Origin: Microbacterium sp. SLBN-154
GTDB taxonomy: Bacteria > Actinomycetota > Actinomycetes > Actinomycetales > Microbacteriaceae
Direction of reading: 5' to 3'
NCBI RefSeq assembly: GCF_006715565.1
Contig: NZ_VFNL01000001.1
Coordinates: 1,984,001 to 2,048,000 of the forward strand
DNA: 64,000 nucleotides
A program made the translations under genes and the position numbers. Positions 38,531 through 50,225 of this stretch are shown one piece after another; position 1 is the first letter of the stretch; each line of letters starts with the position of its first letter. Below the pieces are notes generated by a model. That model was not told the origin of the DNA, searched no databases, and saw only the letters and a program-made list of their open reading frames with translations.

Positions 38531-38554
38531 ATTTATCTTGACGTCGAGATAAAT
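38531..38554. promoter_or_regulatory. 24-bp palindromic operator candidate upstream of acnA
   Basis: ATTTATCTTGAC on the left pairs with GTCGAGATAAAT on the right, with one mismatch and no spacer. It is AT-rich in a very GC-rich setting and lies 107 bases upstream of the acnA start. It includes TTGACG, which could serve as a -35. It looks like the site of a dimeric repressor controlling aconitase; the regulator is not in the window. Confidence 0.65.
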
Positions 38555-38661
38555 TGAGCGTTGCGGGCTAAGGCTCGCCTTGCTAGCCGCCACACCGACG
38601 GCCAGCGAAGATGGGGATGCGGGGACTGCTTGCGTCCTCGCGGCCGACGAAGGAGACAGAC

Positions 38662-41484
<2,823 letters not shown>

Positions 41485-41498
41485 GCACCGCGGACCAA

Positions 41499-41534
41499 GC
41501 GCCCGGCCGGCGTCGAAACCGGCCGGGCGCTTCC
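41499..41534 (+). terminator. Terminator of acnA
   Basis: A 12-bp perfect stem (GCGCCCGGCCGG / CCGGCCGGGCGC, loop CGTCGAAA) starts 15 bases after the acnA stop and is followed by TTCC. It is a strong hairpin without a long T-run. Confidence 0.75.
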
Positions 41535-41559
41535 GCGTCGCCCTCGTCCCGGGCGGCGT

Positions 41560-41565
41560 TAGACT
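41560..41565 (+). promoter_or_regulatory. -10 box TAGACT of dxs
   Basis: TAGACT lies between the acnA terminator and dxs and would give a leader of about 56 bases that includes GAAAGGAG at 41616-41623 before the GTG. Confidence 0.5.
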
Positions 41566-41627
41566 CGCACCACGCGCATCCGTCTCCTCGTCCCGGGGAC
41601 GACGGATCGCCCGGCGAAAGGAGACCG

Positions 41628-43586
41628 GTGGCGATCCTCGACACGATCTCGAACCCTCGTGACCTCGACGGGCTCAGCATCGAGCAGCTCAACGAACTGG
41701 CCGCGGAGATCCGCGCCTTCCTGGTGGAGAATGTCTCCCGCACGGGCGGGCATCTCGGACCCAATCTCGGGGCAGTGGAACTCACCATCGCGCTGCACCG
41801 GGTCTTCGACTCCCCGCAGGATCCGGTGATCTTCGACACCGGACATCAGTCCTACGTGCACAAGCTCCTCACCGGCCGGCAGGATTTCTCGGGTCTGCGT
41901 TCGCGCGGCGGCCTGGCGGGCTACCCGCAGCGTTCCGAGAGCGTCCACGACGTCGTGGAGTCCTCTCACGCGTCCAGCTCGCTGAGCTGGGCGGACGGCG
42001 TCTCGCGCGCGCTCAGCCGCACGGGCCGCCGGGATCGCCACGTCGTGGCCGTTGTAGGGGACGGTTCGCTCACGGGCGGCATGACGTGGGAGGCCCTGAA
42101 CAACATCACCGACGACAACGACCGGAACCTGGTCATCATCGTCAATGACAACGGGCGATCGTACGCTCCGACGATCGGCGGGATGGCGCGATTCCTGAAC
42201 CGCGTCCGCACGACCGAGGGGTACGAAACGCTCGCGCGAGGCTCGGCCGACCTGTTCCGCCGCCTCGGGCCCGCCGCCCGCGCTCTCTATCGCGGCGTCC
42301 GCGGAGGTACCCACGGCTTCCTCGCGCGCTTCATCAACAACGAGGCGTTGTATTCCAATCTCGACATCAAGTACCTCGGACCCGTCGACGGGCACGACCT
42401 CGAGGCGATGATCGAGACGCTGGAGCTGGCGAAGGCGCACGGCGCACCCGTGATCGTCCACGCCATCACCGAGAAGGGCCGCGGCTACGAGCCGGCCCGC
42501 AATGACGTCGCCGACCAGTTCCATGCTGTGGGCCGCATCGACCCGGTGACCGGTGAGCCGCTGGGCGGCGGTTCTGGAACGGCCTGGACGGACGTCTTCG
42601 CCGAGGAGCTCGTGGCTGTCGGCGAAGAGCGTCCTGAGATCATCGGGATGACCGCGGCGATGCTGCGTCCGACCGGCATGCTTCCCTTCGCGCAGCGTTT
42701 CCCCGACCGCGTCTATGACGTGGGCATCGCCGAGCAGCACGCCGCAGCATCCGCCGCCGGTCTGGCGTTCGGTGGTCTGCATCCGGTGGTGGCGATCTAC
42801 GCGACGTTCATGAACCGCGCGTTCGATCAAGTGATGATGGATGTCGCGCTGCACCGCGCGGGCGTCACGTTCGTCCTCGATCGCGCGGGCGTCACCGGCC
42901 CCGACGGACCGAGTCATCACGGGATGTGGGATCTGGCGATGCTGCAGATCGTGCCGCATATCCGGATCGCCGCGCCACGCGACGCCGAGCGGCTTCGCGA
43001 GGAGTTCCGCGAGGCCGTCGCGGTGGAGGATGCTCCGACGGTGATCCGCTTCCCCAAGGGGAGCGTCAGCCCCGACCTGCCCGCCGTCGAACGTCTCGCA
43101 GACGGGGTCGACGTCCTGTCGCGCTCGGACGCGCAGGATGTCCTCATCATCGGCATCGGACCGATGGCGCACCTCGCGATGGATGTCGCGGATCGCCTCG
43201 GCGCACAGGGGATCGGGGCCACCGTCATCGACCCCCGCTGGGTCGTTCCCGTGCAGCCCTCCATCGTGGACCTCGCCGCGTCCCACCGGCTCGTCATCAC
43301 CATCGAAGACGGCATCCGCGTCGGTGGGATCGGAACGCGCGTTCGTCAGGTCCTCCGGGAGTCGGGCATCGACACGGCCGTGGATGAACTCGGCCTGCCC
43401 GACGAGTTCATCGATCACGCCAGCCGGGAGCAGATTCTGGAGGATGCGGGGCTGACAGCGACCAAGATCGCACAGGACGTCGTTTCGCAGGTGCTCGGCA
43501 CCCGCATCCCGGTCGCACGTCCGAGCGGTGACGACGGGTCGCTCTGGCTCGCCGAGCCGGCACGGCTCAGCGACGCGGAGAAGTGA
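41628..43586 (+). CDS. dxs: 1-deoxy-D-xylulose-5-phosphate synthase
   Basis: A 652-residue thiamine-diphosphate enzyme, first step of the MEP isoprenoid pathway (pyruvate plus glyceraldehyde 3-phosphate). Diagnostic motifs are GHLGPNLGAVELTIALH, FDTGHQSYVHKLLTGR, the TPP/Mg motif VVGDGSLTGGMTWEALNN, and DVGIAEQHAAASAAGLA with the catalytic Glu. The transketolase C-domain completes it. The GTG at 41628 follows AAAGGAG. A very long open frame continues upstream antiparallel to acnA codon usage, but has no homology. Confidence 0.95.
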   Translation: MAILDTISNPRDLDGLSIEQLNELAAEIRAFLVENVSRTGGHLGPNLGAVELTIALHRVFDSPQDPVIFDTGHQSYVHKLLTGRQDFSGLRSRGGLAGYPQRSESVHDVVESSHASSSLSWADGVSRALSRTGRRDRHVVAVVGDGSLTGGMTWEALNNITDDNDRNLVIIVNDNGRSYAPTIGGMARFLNRVRTTEGYETLARGSADLFRRLGPAARALYRGVRGGTHGFLARFINNEALYSNLDIKYLGPVDGHDLEAMIETLELAKAHGAPVIVHAITEKGRGYEPARNDVADQFHAVGRIDPVTGEPLGGGSGTAWTDVFAEELVAVGEERPEIIGMTAAMLRPTGMLPFAQRFPDRVYDVGIAEQHAAASAAGLAFGGLHPVVAIYATFMNRAFDQVMMDVALHRAGVTFVLDRAGVTGPDGPSHHGMWDLAMLQIVPHIRIAAPRDAERLREEFREAVAVEDAPTVIRFPKGSVSPDLPAVERLADGVDVLSRSDAQDVLIIGIGPMAHLAMDVADRLGAQGIGATVIDPRWVVPVQPSIVDLAASHRLVITIEDGIRVGGIGTRVRQVLRESGIDTAVDELGLPDEFIDHASREQILEDAGLTATKIAQDVVSQVLGTRIPVARPSGDDGSLWLAEPARLSDAEK

Positions 43587-43624
43587 GGATCGCCGGGATC
43601 TGACGAACCCGGCGATCGGACGTA

Positions 43625-43656
43625 CGAAGGCCCCCAGCGTGAGCTGGAGGCCTTCG
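43625..43656. terminator. Bidirectional hairpin between dxs and the fadB-like gene
   Basis: A 14-bp stem with one mismatch (CGAAGGCCCCCAGC / GCTGGAGGCCTTCG, loop GTGA) lies between two convergent genes and can terminate transcripts from both sides. The arms themselves supply only short T-runs. Confidence 0.75.
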
Positions 43657-43672
43657 TCATGACAGCGGGCGG

Positions 43673-45835
43673 CTAACCGCGCGACGCGACACCGCGGATC
43701 GGCGGGTGGTGGAAGGTGTCGCCGAACACGCGCTGGGACGCTCCCTCGCGGTCGAGGTACGGCGATGCCCCACCGTCGATGAACGGCCAGCCCGCACCGA
43801 GGATGAGGCAGAGGTCGATGTCCTCGACCGCCGGCACGACGTTCTCGTCGAGCATGATGCGGATCTCCTGGGCGAGTCCGTCCTGCACGCGAGTGAGGAT
43901 GGTCTCAGCCGAGGCCGGGCTGTCGCCCAGGTGGCCCTTGAGGACCTTCTCCGCGGCCTTGGTGAAGCCGGTGACCCGGCCCGACTTGTCCTTCTCGACG
44001 ACCTCGGACAGCTCCGCCAGGGCGTGGAAGTTCTCGTTGGCGTAGAACCGGTCGGGGAACGCGCGCACCATGGTGTCCTGAACGTGCGCGGCGACCTTCC
44101 ACCCCACGAGATCGATCAGCTGGAACGGACCCATCGGAAGCCCCAGCGGCGCGAAGGCCTTCTCGACGTCGACGACGGGGGTCCCCCCATAGACCGCGCG
44201 TGCGGCCTCGCCCATGACCTTGGCCAGCAGACGGTTGACGACGAAGCCGGGTGCGTCGGCAGTGAGCACCGCACTCTTGCCGAGCCCCTTCGCCACGACG
44301 AAGGCGGTGGACAGGGCCGCGTCCGAGGTCTTCGGGGTGGTGACGATCTCGATGAGAGGCATGACCGCGACCGGGTTGAAGAAGTGGAACCCGACCAGTC
44401 GATCGGGGTGCGCGAGCTTCGCCCCGATCTCCTCGACCGACAGCGAGGAGGTGTTGGTCGCGAGGATGGCGTCCTCGGCGACGACCGCCTCGATCTCAGC
44501 GAACACGGCCTGCTTGACCCCGACCTCCTCGAAGACCGCCTCGATGACGAAGTCGCAGTCGGCGTACAGACTCTTGTCCGTCGTCCCCGTCACGAGGGCG
44601 CGCAGCCGGTTGGCCGTGTCGGCGTCCAGACGTCCCTTTGCCTCGAGCTTGCCGATCTCGTCGTGGATGTAGGCGACGCCCTTGTCGACGCGCGCCTGAT
44701 CCAAGTCGGTGATGAGGACGGGCACCTGCAGCTTTCGCACGAACAGGAGCGCGAACTGACTTGCCATGAGCCCGGCGCCGATGATCCCGACCTTGGTGAC
44801 CTTCTTCGCCAGGGCCTTGTCGGGAGCGCCGACCGGGCGCTTCGCGCGCTTCTGCACGAGGTCGAACGCGTACATCGACGCCGCGAACTGGTCGCCGACG
44901 ACGAGGTCTGCGAGGGCTTCGTCCTCTCGGGCGAACCCTTCGGCCCTGGTTCCGGACTTGGCCTTGTCCAACAGATCGAGCGCGACGTAGGGGGAGCGCG
45001 GCACGGTCCCGATCTTCGATTCGAGCATGCCGCGGGCCATCTTGATCGCGATCGGCCATTTGGTGAGACGCTCGATCTTGCCCGGCTCGTTCTTTCGTTC
45101 GACCTTGCGTCCGCCCAGGACGCCGTCGGCCCAACGCAGCGAATCCTCGAGGAAGTTCGCTGCCGGGAAGATGGCGTCGACGATGCCGTAGTCGTATGCC
45201 TGCTGGGGTTTGAGCATCCGATTCTGCTTGAGCGGGTTCGAGATCACGACCTCGAGGGCGTTCTCGATTCCGATGAGGTTCGGCAGCAGGTACGCGCCGC
45301 CCCACCCCGGGATGATGCCGAGGAAGACCTCGGGGAGCGCGATCGCCGCAGCGGAGGCGTCGACCGTGCGGTAGGTCGAGTTCAGGGCGATCTCGAGTCC
45401 GCCGCCCAGGGCGAGCCCGTTGACGAAGGCGAACGAGGGGACGCCGAGCTCGGACAGCTGCCCCAGCACGCGGTGACCGAGCTGCGCGACCAGGCGAGCG
45501 GTGTCGCGCGAGTCGACCTTGGTGATGTCGCTCAGATCGGCGCCGGCGGCCAGGATGTACTGCTTGCCGGTGATGCCGACCGCGTCGATCTCCCCGGCAT
45601 CCGCTCGTTTCTTCAACGAGTCGAGCGTCGCACCGAGCTCGGTGAGCGTTGCGGGCCCGAGCGTGTTCGGGCGCGTATGGTCCCGACCGTTGTCGAGGGT
45701 GATGAGGGCGAGGACCTTGCCCGAGGGCAGACGGACGTCGCTGACGGGGGAGTGGGTGACCACCTCGTCATCGGTGAGGGCGGACAGGGGGGAGAAATCG
45801 ATCTCGGCGTACTGTTCGGAAGATGTGTTGGTCAT
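43673..45835 (-). CDS. FadB-like 3-hydroxyacyl-CoA dehydrogenase/enoyl-CoA hydratase
   Basis: A 720-residue bifunctional beta-oxidation protein. The N-terminal crotonase domain (residues about 35-300) contains QYILAAGADLSDI and ALGGGLEIALNSTYR. The NAD-binding domain starts at VGIIGAGLMASQFALLF, and the C-terminal HCDH domain includes LVGFHFFNPVAVMPLIEI and APGFVVNRLLAKVMGE. It hydrates enoyl-CoA and oxidises the L-3-hydroxyacyl-CoA product, and pairs with the thiolase gene 13 bases upstream, the usual fadA-fadB order. Confidence 0.92.
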   Translation of the reverse strand: MTNTSSEQYAEIDFSPLSALTDDEVVTHSPVSDVRLPSGKVLALITLDNGRDHTRPNTLGPATLTELGATLDSLKKRADAGEIDAVGITGKQYILAAGADLSDITKVDSRDTARLVAQLGHRVLGQLSELGVPSFAFVNGLALGGGLEIALNSTYRTVDASAAAIALPEVFLGIIPGWGGAYLLPNLIGIENALEVVISNPLKQNRMLKPQQAYDYGIVDAIFPAANFLEDSLRWADGVLGGRKVERKNEPGKIERLTKWPIAIKMARGMLESKIGTVPRSPYVALDLLDKAKSGTRAEGFAREDEALADLVVGDQFAASMYAFDLVQKRAKRPVGAPDKALAKKVTKVGIIGAGLMASQFALLFVRKLQVPVLITDLDQARVDKGVAYIHDEIGKLEAKGRLDADTANRLRALVTGTTDKSLYADCDFVIEAVFEEVGVKQAVFAEIEAVVAEDAILATNTSSLSVEEIGAKLAHPDRLVGFHFFNPVAVMPLIEIVTTPKTSDAALSTAFVVAKGLGKSAVLTADAPGFVVNRLLAKVMGEAARAVYGGTPVVDVEKAFAPLGLPMGPFQLIDLVGWKVAAHVQDTMVRAFPDRFYANENFHALAELSEVVEKDKSGRVTGFTKAAEKVLKGHLGDSPASAETILTRVQDGLAQEIRIMLDENVVPAVEDIDLCLILGAGWPFIDGGASPYLDREGASQRVFGDTFHHPPIRGVASRG

Positions 45836-45848
45836 CGCTGTCGTGCCC

Positions 45849-47054
45849 TTACTTGCGCTTCTTGCCGTTGTAGTGGGGGTTCTCCCAGATGACCGATCCG
45901 CCCTGCCCGAGTCCGACGCACATCGCGGTGAGGCCGTAGCGGACGTCGGGCCGCTCGGCGAACTGGGCGGCGAGCTGGATCATCAGGCGCACGCCGGATG
46001 CAGCCAGGGGGTGTCCGAAGGCGATCGCACCGCCCCAGGGGTTCACACGAGGGTCATCGTCGGCGATGCCGAAGTGGTCGAGGAAGGAGATGACCTGGAT
46101 GGCGAAGGCCTCGTTCAACTCGAACAGGCCGATGTCGTCGATCTTCAGCCCGGCGCGCTTCAACGCCTTCTCGGTGGACGGGATCGGGCCGATGCCCATG
46201 ATCTCGGGCTGGACGCCGGCGAAGCCGAAGGAGACCATCCGCATCTTGGGGCGCAGGCCCAGTTCCTTGACGGCGGCGCCGCCGGCCAGGAGCGACATGG
46301 TCGCGCCGTCGGTCAGCGGTGAAGAGGTTCCCGCCGTCACGCGCCCGTGTGCGCGGAACGGCGTCTTCAGCCCTGCGAGGTCGTCCATCGTGGTCTGCGG
46401 GCGGCGTCCCTCGTCTTCGGTGGCGAGACCCCAGGCGCCGTCGGCGCCCTTGATGGCCACGGGGACCAGGTCGGACTGGATCTTCCCGGCGTCGTAGGCG
46501 GCCTGCACCTTGTGCTGGCTCAGCATGCCGTACCGGTCGGAGCGTTCCTTGGTGAGGTGCGGGAAACGGTCGAAGATCCGCTCCGCGGTCACGCCCATGT
46601 TCAGGGCGCCGGGGTCGACCATCTTCTCCGCCACGAAGCGCGGGTTCGGGTCGGCGTTGCCGCCGATGGGGTGGTGCCCCATGTGCTCGACGCCGCCGGC
46701 GAGGGCGAGGTCGTACATCCCGACTCCGATGGAGGCGCCCATCGTGGTGACGCTCGTCATCGCGCCGGCGCACATCCGGTCGATCGCCAGGCCCGGAACG
46801 GTCTGCGGCAGCCCCGCGAGGAGGGCGACGCTGCGACCGAGGGTGAGCCCCTGGTCGCCGGTCTGGGACGTCGCGGCGATGGCGACGTCGTCGATGCGGT
46901 CCTTCGGCACCGAAGGGTTGCGTTCCATGAGCCCGATGGTCGCCTTCACGGCGAGATCATCAGCCCGGGTGTTCCAGTACATGCCCTTCTCGCCGGCGCG
47001 CCCGAAGGGGGTACGCATACCGTCGACGAAGAAGACGTCGGAAAGCTCGGCCAC
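45849..47054 (-). CDS. Acetyl-CoA C-acyltransferase (thiolase)
   Basis: A 401-residue thiolase performing the last step of beta-oxidation. The nucleophilic Cys is in AIDRMCAGAMTSV, the catalytic His in GGAIAFGHPLAASGVR and the second Cys in TAMCVGLGQGGSVIWEN. The N-terminus VFFVDGMRTPFGRAGEKG is characteristic. It is the first gene of a fadA-fadB-like operon on the minus strand. No adjacent transcriptional regulator is seen. Confidence 0.93.
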   Translation of the reverse strand: MAELSDVFFVDGMRTPFGRAGEKGMYWNTRADDLAVKATIGLMERNPSVPKDRIDDVAIAATSQTGDQGLTLGRSVALLAGLPQTVPGLAIDRMCAGAMTSVTTMGASIGVGMYDLALAGGVEHMGHHPIGGNADPNPRFVAEKMVDPGALNMGVTAERIFDRFPHLTKERSDRYGMLSQHKVQAAYDAGKIQSDLVPVAIKGADGAWGLATEDEGRRPQTTMDDLAGLKTPFRAHGRVTAGTSSPLTDGATMSLLAGGAAVKELGLRPKMRMVSFGFAGVQPEIMGIGPIPSTEKALKRAGLKIDDIGLFELNEAFAIQVISFLDHFGIADDDPRVNPWGGAIAFGHPLAASGVRLMIQLAAQFAERPDVRYGLTAMCVGLGQGGSVIWENPHYNGKKRK

Positions 47055-47130
47055 TTAAGCCTCCAAAAATCGGGGATCTCTGCGAGCGTAGGTGGGCCGT
47101 CGAAATCGCGCGGAATCGGTTGGGCGCAAT

Positions 47131-48330
47131 CTACGAAGCGCTCTCCGGGGCCGTCGAACCGCTTTGCACGGATTCCACAAAGGCATCGGCGATGATCTGT
47201 GCAGTCTGGTCAATCTGCCACGGGCGTGCGCCGAGGGAGCGCAAGGACTCTCCGACCCCCACCGCGGTGATCTCGTCAGGCGGCGACCACGCGACACGGC
47301 GCAGGAGTTCGGGCGTCAGCAGGTTCTCGGTGGGCATGGAGAGCGCGGCGGCGCGCTCCTCCACCACGGGACGCGCGGCCTTCAGCCGCGCGTCGGCGGC
47401 GGGATTGCGGTCGGGCCACACGCGCGGCGGTGGAATGGTGTCGGTGCCGGGGAGGCGGTCGGGCGGGAGGTCGGTCGCCGCGCGGCCCTCTTGGATCGCG
47501 TTCCACCACCGGTCCAGCTGACTGCGGCTGGCGCGACCGGTGAACTCCTTCACGCCGGCGAGTTCGTGCTTCGACGCGGGGTCTGCGCGGATCGCCGCGA
47601 CGAGGGCCCGATCCGGGACGAGTCGCCCGGGCGCGACGTCCTGCTCTCGCGCATACTCCTCGCGTGCGGTCCACAGGGCGCGGGCGACGGCGAGCGCCCG
47701 GCGCCCGCGCACGGTGTGCAGGCCGCTGAGGCGCCGCCACGGGTCCTCCCGCAGCGGCTTGGGCTCTCGGGCCAGCACGGCGGCGAACTCCTGACGCGCG
47801 AACTCGGTCTTGCCCTGCTCGGCCAGCTCTGTGACGAGGGCGTCGCGGACGTCGATCAGGTGGGCGACATCCAACGCGGCGTACTCCAGCCACGAATCGG
47901 GCAGGGGCCGGGTCGACCAGTCCGCAGCCGAGTGGGCCTTGGCCAGGCTGATGCCGAGCGTGTCCTCGACGACGGCGCCGAGCCCGACCCGCTCGTGACC
48001 GAGAAGACGCGCCGCGAGCTCGGTGTCGAACATCTCGATGGGCTCGAGGCCCAGTTCGCGAAGCGACGGCAGGTCCTGGCTGGCGGCATGCAGCACCCAC
48101 TCGGCGCCGCCGATCGCCTCCTGGAGGGCGGCGAAATCCTGCAGGACGGGCGGGTCGAACAGATGCACCCCGGCGCCCCGGCGGAAGACCTGGATCAGGT
48201 AGGCCCGCTGCGAGTACCGGAATCCGGAGGCTCGTTCGACATCGACGGCGACCGGTCCCTCCGCGTCGCGCAGGGCCGAGATGGCGCGCGCGAACGACCC
48301 CGCGTCCGCGATCACGGTGTAGTCAGCCAC
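47131..48330 (-). CDS. rnd: Ribonuclease D-like exonuclease with HRDC domain
   Basis: A 399-residue 3'-5' exoribonuclease of the DEDDy type. The exonuclease motifs are VAVDVERASGFRY (ExoI, Asp-x-Glu), HAASQDLPSL (ExoII) and YAALDVAHLIDVRD (ExoIII, Tyr and Asp). An HRDC domain follows (ALWTAREEYAREQDVAPGRLV), with a second helical module behind it. It should trim tRNA and other RNA 3' ends. The GTG at 48330 overlaps the DUF3000 stop by 8 bases, so the two genes are coupled. Confidence 0.9.
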   Translation of the reverse strand: MADYTVIADAGSFARAISALRDAEGPVAVDVERASGFRYSQRAYLIQVFRRGAGVHLFDPPVLQDFAALQEAIGGAEWVLHAASQDLPSLRELGLEPIEMFDTELAARLLGHERVGLGAVVEDTLGISLAKAHSAADWSTRPLPDSWLEYAALDVAHLIDVRDALVTELAEQGKTEFARQEFAAVLAREPKPLREDPWRRLSGLHTVRGRRALAVARALWTAREEYAREQDVAPGRLVPDRALVAAIRADPASKHELAGVKEFTGRASRSQLDRWWNAIQEGRAATDLPPDRLPGTDTIPPPRVWPDRNPAADARLKAARPVVEERAAALSMPTENLLTPELLRRVAWSPPDEITAVGVGESLRSLGARPWQIDQTAQIIADAFVESVQSGSTAPESAS

Positions 48331-48910
48331 GCATCGTCCTCCGAGGACCGAAGACCGCGATGCCCTCCGACCCCGGCGGGAGACCGGCGAGCATGCAGAC
48401 CAGTTCGCTCCAGGCTTCCACATGTCCCGTCATATCGCCGTCCGGTGACCAGGACGCGCGCAGTTCGATCTGCGCACCGTCCCCCTCCTCGGCGAGCGAA
48501 CCGAAGCCCTTCGAAAGGGTCTTGGTCGCGGTGCCCGACGCCGAATGATAGGCGGCGTGGCGGGAGTCCAGGGCATCGATGAGCCATGACCAGGCGACGT
48601 CCGCCAGCAGCGGGTCCACACCGATGTCGGCCTCGAGAGGCGCCTGGGCGAAGCAGACGATCCGCCACGGACCTCCCCACGCCGCCGGTTCGGACTCGTC
48701 GTGGAGCAGGATGAAGCGGCCCGTTCCATACGGCGAGTCCACGCCGTCGTCCTCCGGTCGCACGTCGCCGGCGAGCGCGATCGCCTCGGGTGCGAGGCCC
48801 GCGGGCGCGGGGATCTCGCGCACCGCGAAGTCCTCTCGGAACGTCGTCGCCCGCACGGCCTCCGCGGCGAGGGCGAACGCCGTCGTCGCCGGGGATCCTT
48901 GGTCAGCCAC
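48323..48910 (-). CDS. DUF3000 protein
   Basis: A 195-residue actinobacterial protein of unknown function that regularly precedes the RNase D gene. Recognisable blocks are ALAGDVRPEDDGVDSPYGTGRFILLHD, PWRIVCFAQAPLEADIG and WSWLIDALD. It is soluble, with an acidic pI. The GTG at 48910 begins VADQGSPATTAF. The divergent alpha/beta hydrolase gene starts 25 bases away. Confidence 0.88.
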   Translation of the reverse strand: MADQGSPATTAFALAAEAVRATTFREDFAVREIPAPAGLAPEAIALAGDVRPEDDGVDSPYGTGRFILLHDESEPAAWGGPWRIVCFAQAPLEADIGVDPLLADVAWSWLIDALDSRHAAYHSASGTATKTLSKGFGSLAEEGDGAQIELRASWSPDGDMTGHVEAWSELVCMLAGLPPGSEGIAVFGPRRTMRG

Positions 48911-48935
48911 GCGGACAGACTAGAGTGATCGCTCG

Positions 48936-50225
48936 ATGGTCGACTCCAGGCGCGCCGCACCCTCCGGCGCCACACCCGGCTTCGTGGGTGGAGTCCGGGC
49001 CGCGGTCGCGATCCTCGGCGCCGCCGTCGCCGCCGCGGCCGGTGTGCTGGGCGTGGTGTCGGTCCGTGTCGCGCGACGGGTGGTCACGCCTGCCGTGCGC
49101 GTCGCCGACACCCGTATCCTCGCCGTCGATCCCATCGCGCAGACCATCACGCTCTCCCGCACGGACGACACCGTCCTTCCGGGACGATACGGATTGTTCA
49201 CCGCCGGCGACACCGGCTACCTCAAGCTCGGGTCGGTGCTCGACCAGGACGCCCTCGGCGTCAAGCGCAAGCTTCTCACCCACGTTCCCCCCGGCGCCGG
49301 GGTGGCTCCTGACGCCGCCTTCAGCGGGTGGTACTACGAACGCCCCGAGGAACTGCACCTGCCCTTCTCTTCAGAACTCATCGGATCCGGCGTCGGGCCG
49401 TGCCCCGCGTGGCTCTTCCCGGCTGAGGCCTCCGACGAGATGCCCGAGACGTGGGTCATCCAGATCCATGGGCGAGGCACCACGCGCTCGGAGTGCCTCC
49501 GCGCCGTGCCGGTGTTCCACGCCCTGGGGATCACCTCCCTCGTCGTCTCCTACCGCAACGACGGCGAGGCCCCCCGCAGTCGGACCGGCACCTACGCCCT
49601 CGGCGCCACCGAGTGGCGCGATGTCGATGCCGCCGTCGGATTCGCCCGTCGCCGCGGCGCCCGGCGCATCATCCTCATGGGGTGGTCGATGGGTGGTGCG
49701 ATCGCGCTGCAGGTCTCACTGAACTCTCCCCACCGTCAGGTGATCGCAGGCCTCATCCTCGAATCGCCCGTCGTCGATTGGCGAATCGTCCTGAACTACC
49801 AGGCGAAGATGATGGGGCTTCCGGCGCCGGTCACGGGTCTCGCCCTCGGCGCGCTGGCCAGCGAGTGGACGACGCCGCTGACCCGCACCGGCGGGCCGAT
49901 CCCCTTCGACCAGCTGGATGTCGTGGCGCGCGCCGGCGAGCTGCGGCATCCCGTCCTCATCCTGCACAGCGACGACGACGGATTCGTGCCCTCCGACGCC
50001 TCCCACGATCTCGTCGTCGCCCGCCCCGACCTGGTCGAGCTCATCGTCTTCGACGTGGCCCGGCACACCAAGCTGTGGAACTACGACCAGGAACGGTGGA
50101 GCACGGCGATCCGGACGTGGCTCGGTCGTCACGGGCTGAGCCTCGATGTCGACGGAAGCCGACCCGACGGCGATGAGGGCGGAACCCCCGAGCTCAGCGG
50201 CGGATCGTCAGACGCCGGTAGCTGA
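48936..50225 (+). CDS. Membrane-anchored alpha/beta-fold hydrolase
   Basis: A 429-residue protein with one N-terminal transmembrane helix (VAILGAAVAAAAGVLGVVSV) and a C-terminal alpha/beta-hydrolase domain. The nucleophile is in LMGWSMGGAIALQ, with a likely Asp in LILHSDDDGFVPS and His in VARHTKLWNYD; the oxyanion region is VIQIHGRGTTRSE. It probably acts outside the membrane as an esterase or peptidase; the substrate is unknown. TAGAGT at 48921-48926 is a -10 candidate nine bases before the ATG. The 3' end overlaps the convergent reductase gene by 32 bases. Confidence 0.85.
   Translation: MVDSRRAAPSGATPGFVGGVRAAVAILGAAVAAAAGVLGVVSVRVARRVVTPAVRVADTRILAVDPIAQTITLSRTDDTVLPGRYGLFTAGDTGYLKLGSVLDQDALGVKRKLLTHVPPGAGVAPDAAFSGWYYERPEELHLPFSSELIGSGVGPCPAWLFPAEASDEMPETWVIQIHGRGTTRSECLRAVPVFHALGITSLVVSYRNDGEAPRSRTGTYALGATEWRDVDAAVGFARRRGARRIILMGWSMGGAIALQVSLNSPHRQVIAGLILESPVVDWRIVLNYQAKMMGLPAPVTGLALGALASEWTTPLTRTGGPIPFDQLDVVARAGELRHPVLILHSDDDGFVPSDASHDLVVARPDLVELIVFDVARHTKLWNYDQERWSTAIRTWLGRHGLSLDVDGSRPDGDEGGTPELSGGSSDAGS

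Noticed and set aside
43706..45892. 728-codon plus-strand open frame opposite the fadB-like gene
   Set aside because: Its composition is repetitive Asp/Leu/Val/Arg without motifs. The minus strand encodes a full FadB-like protein.
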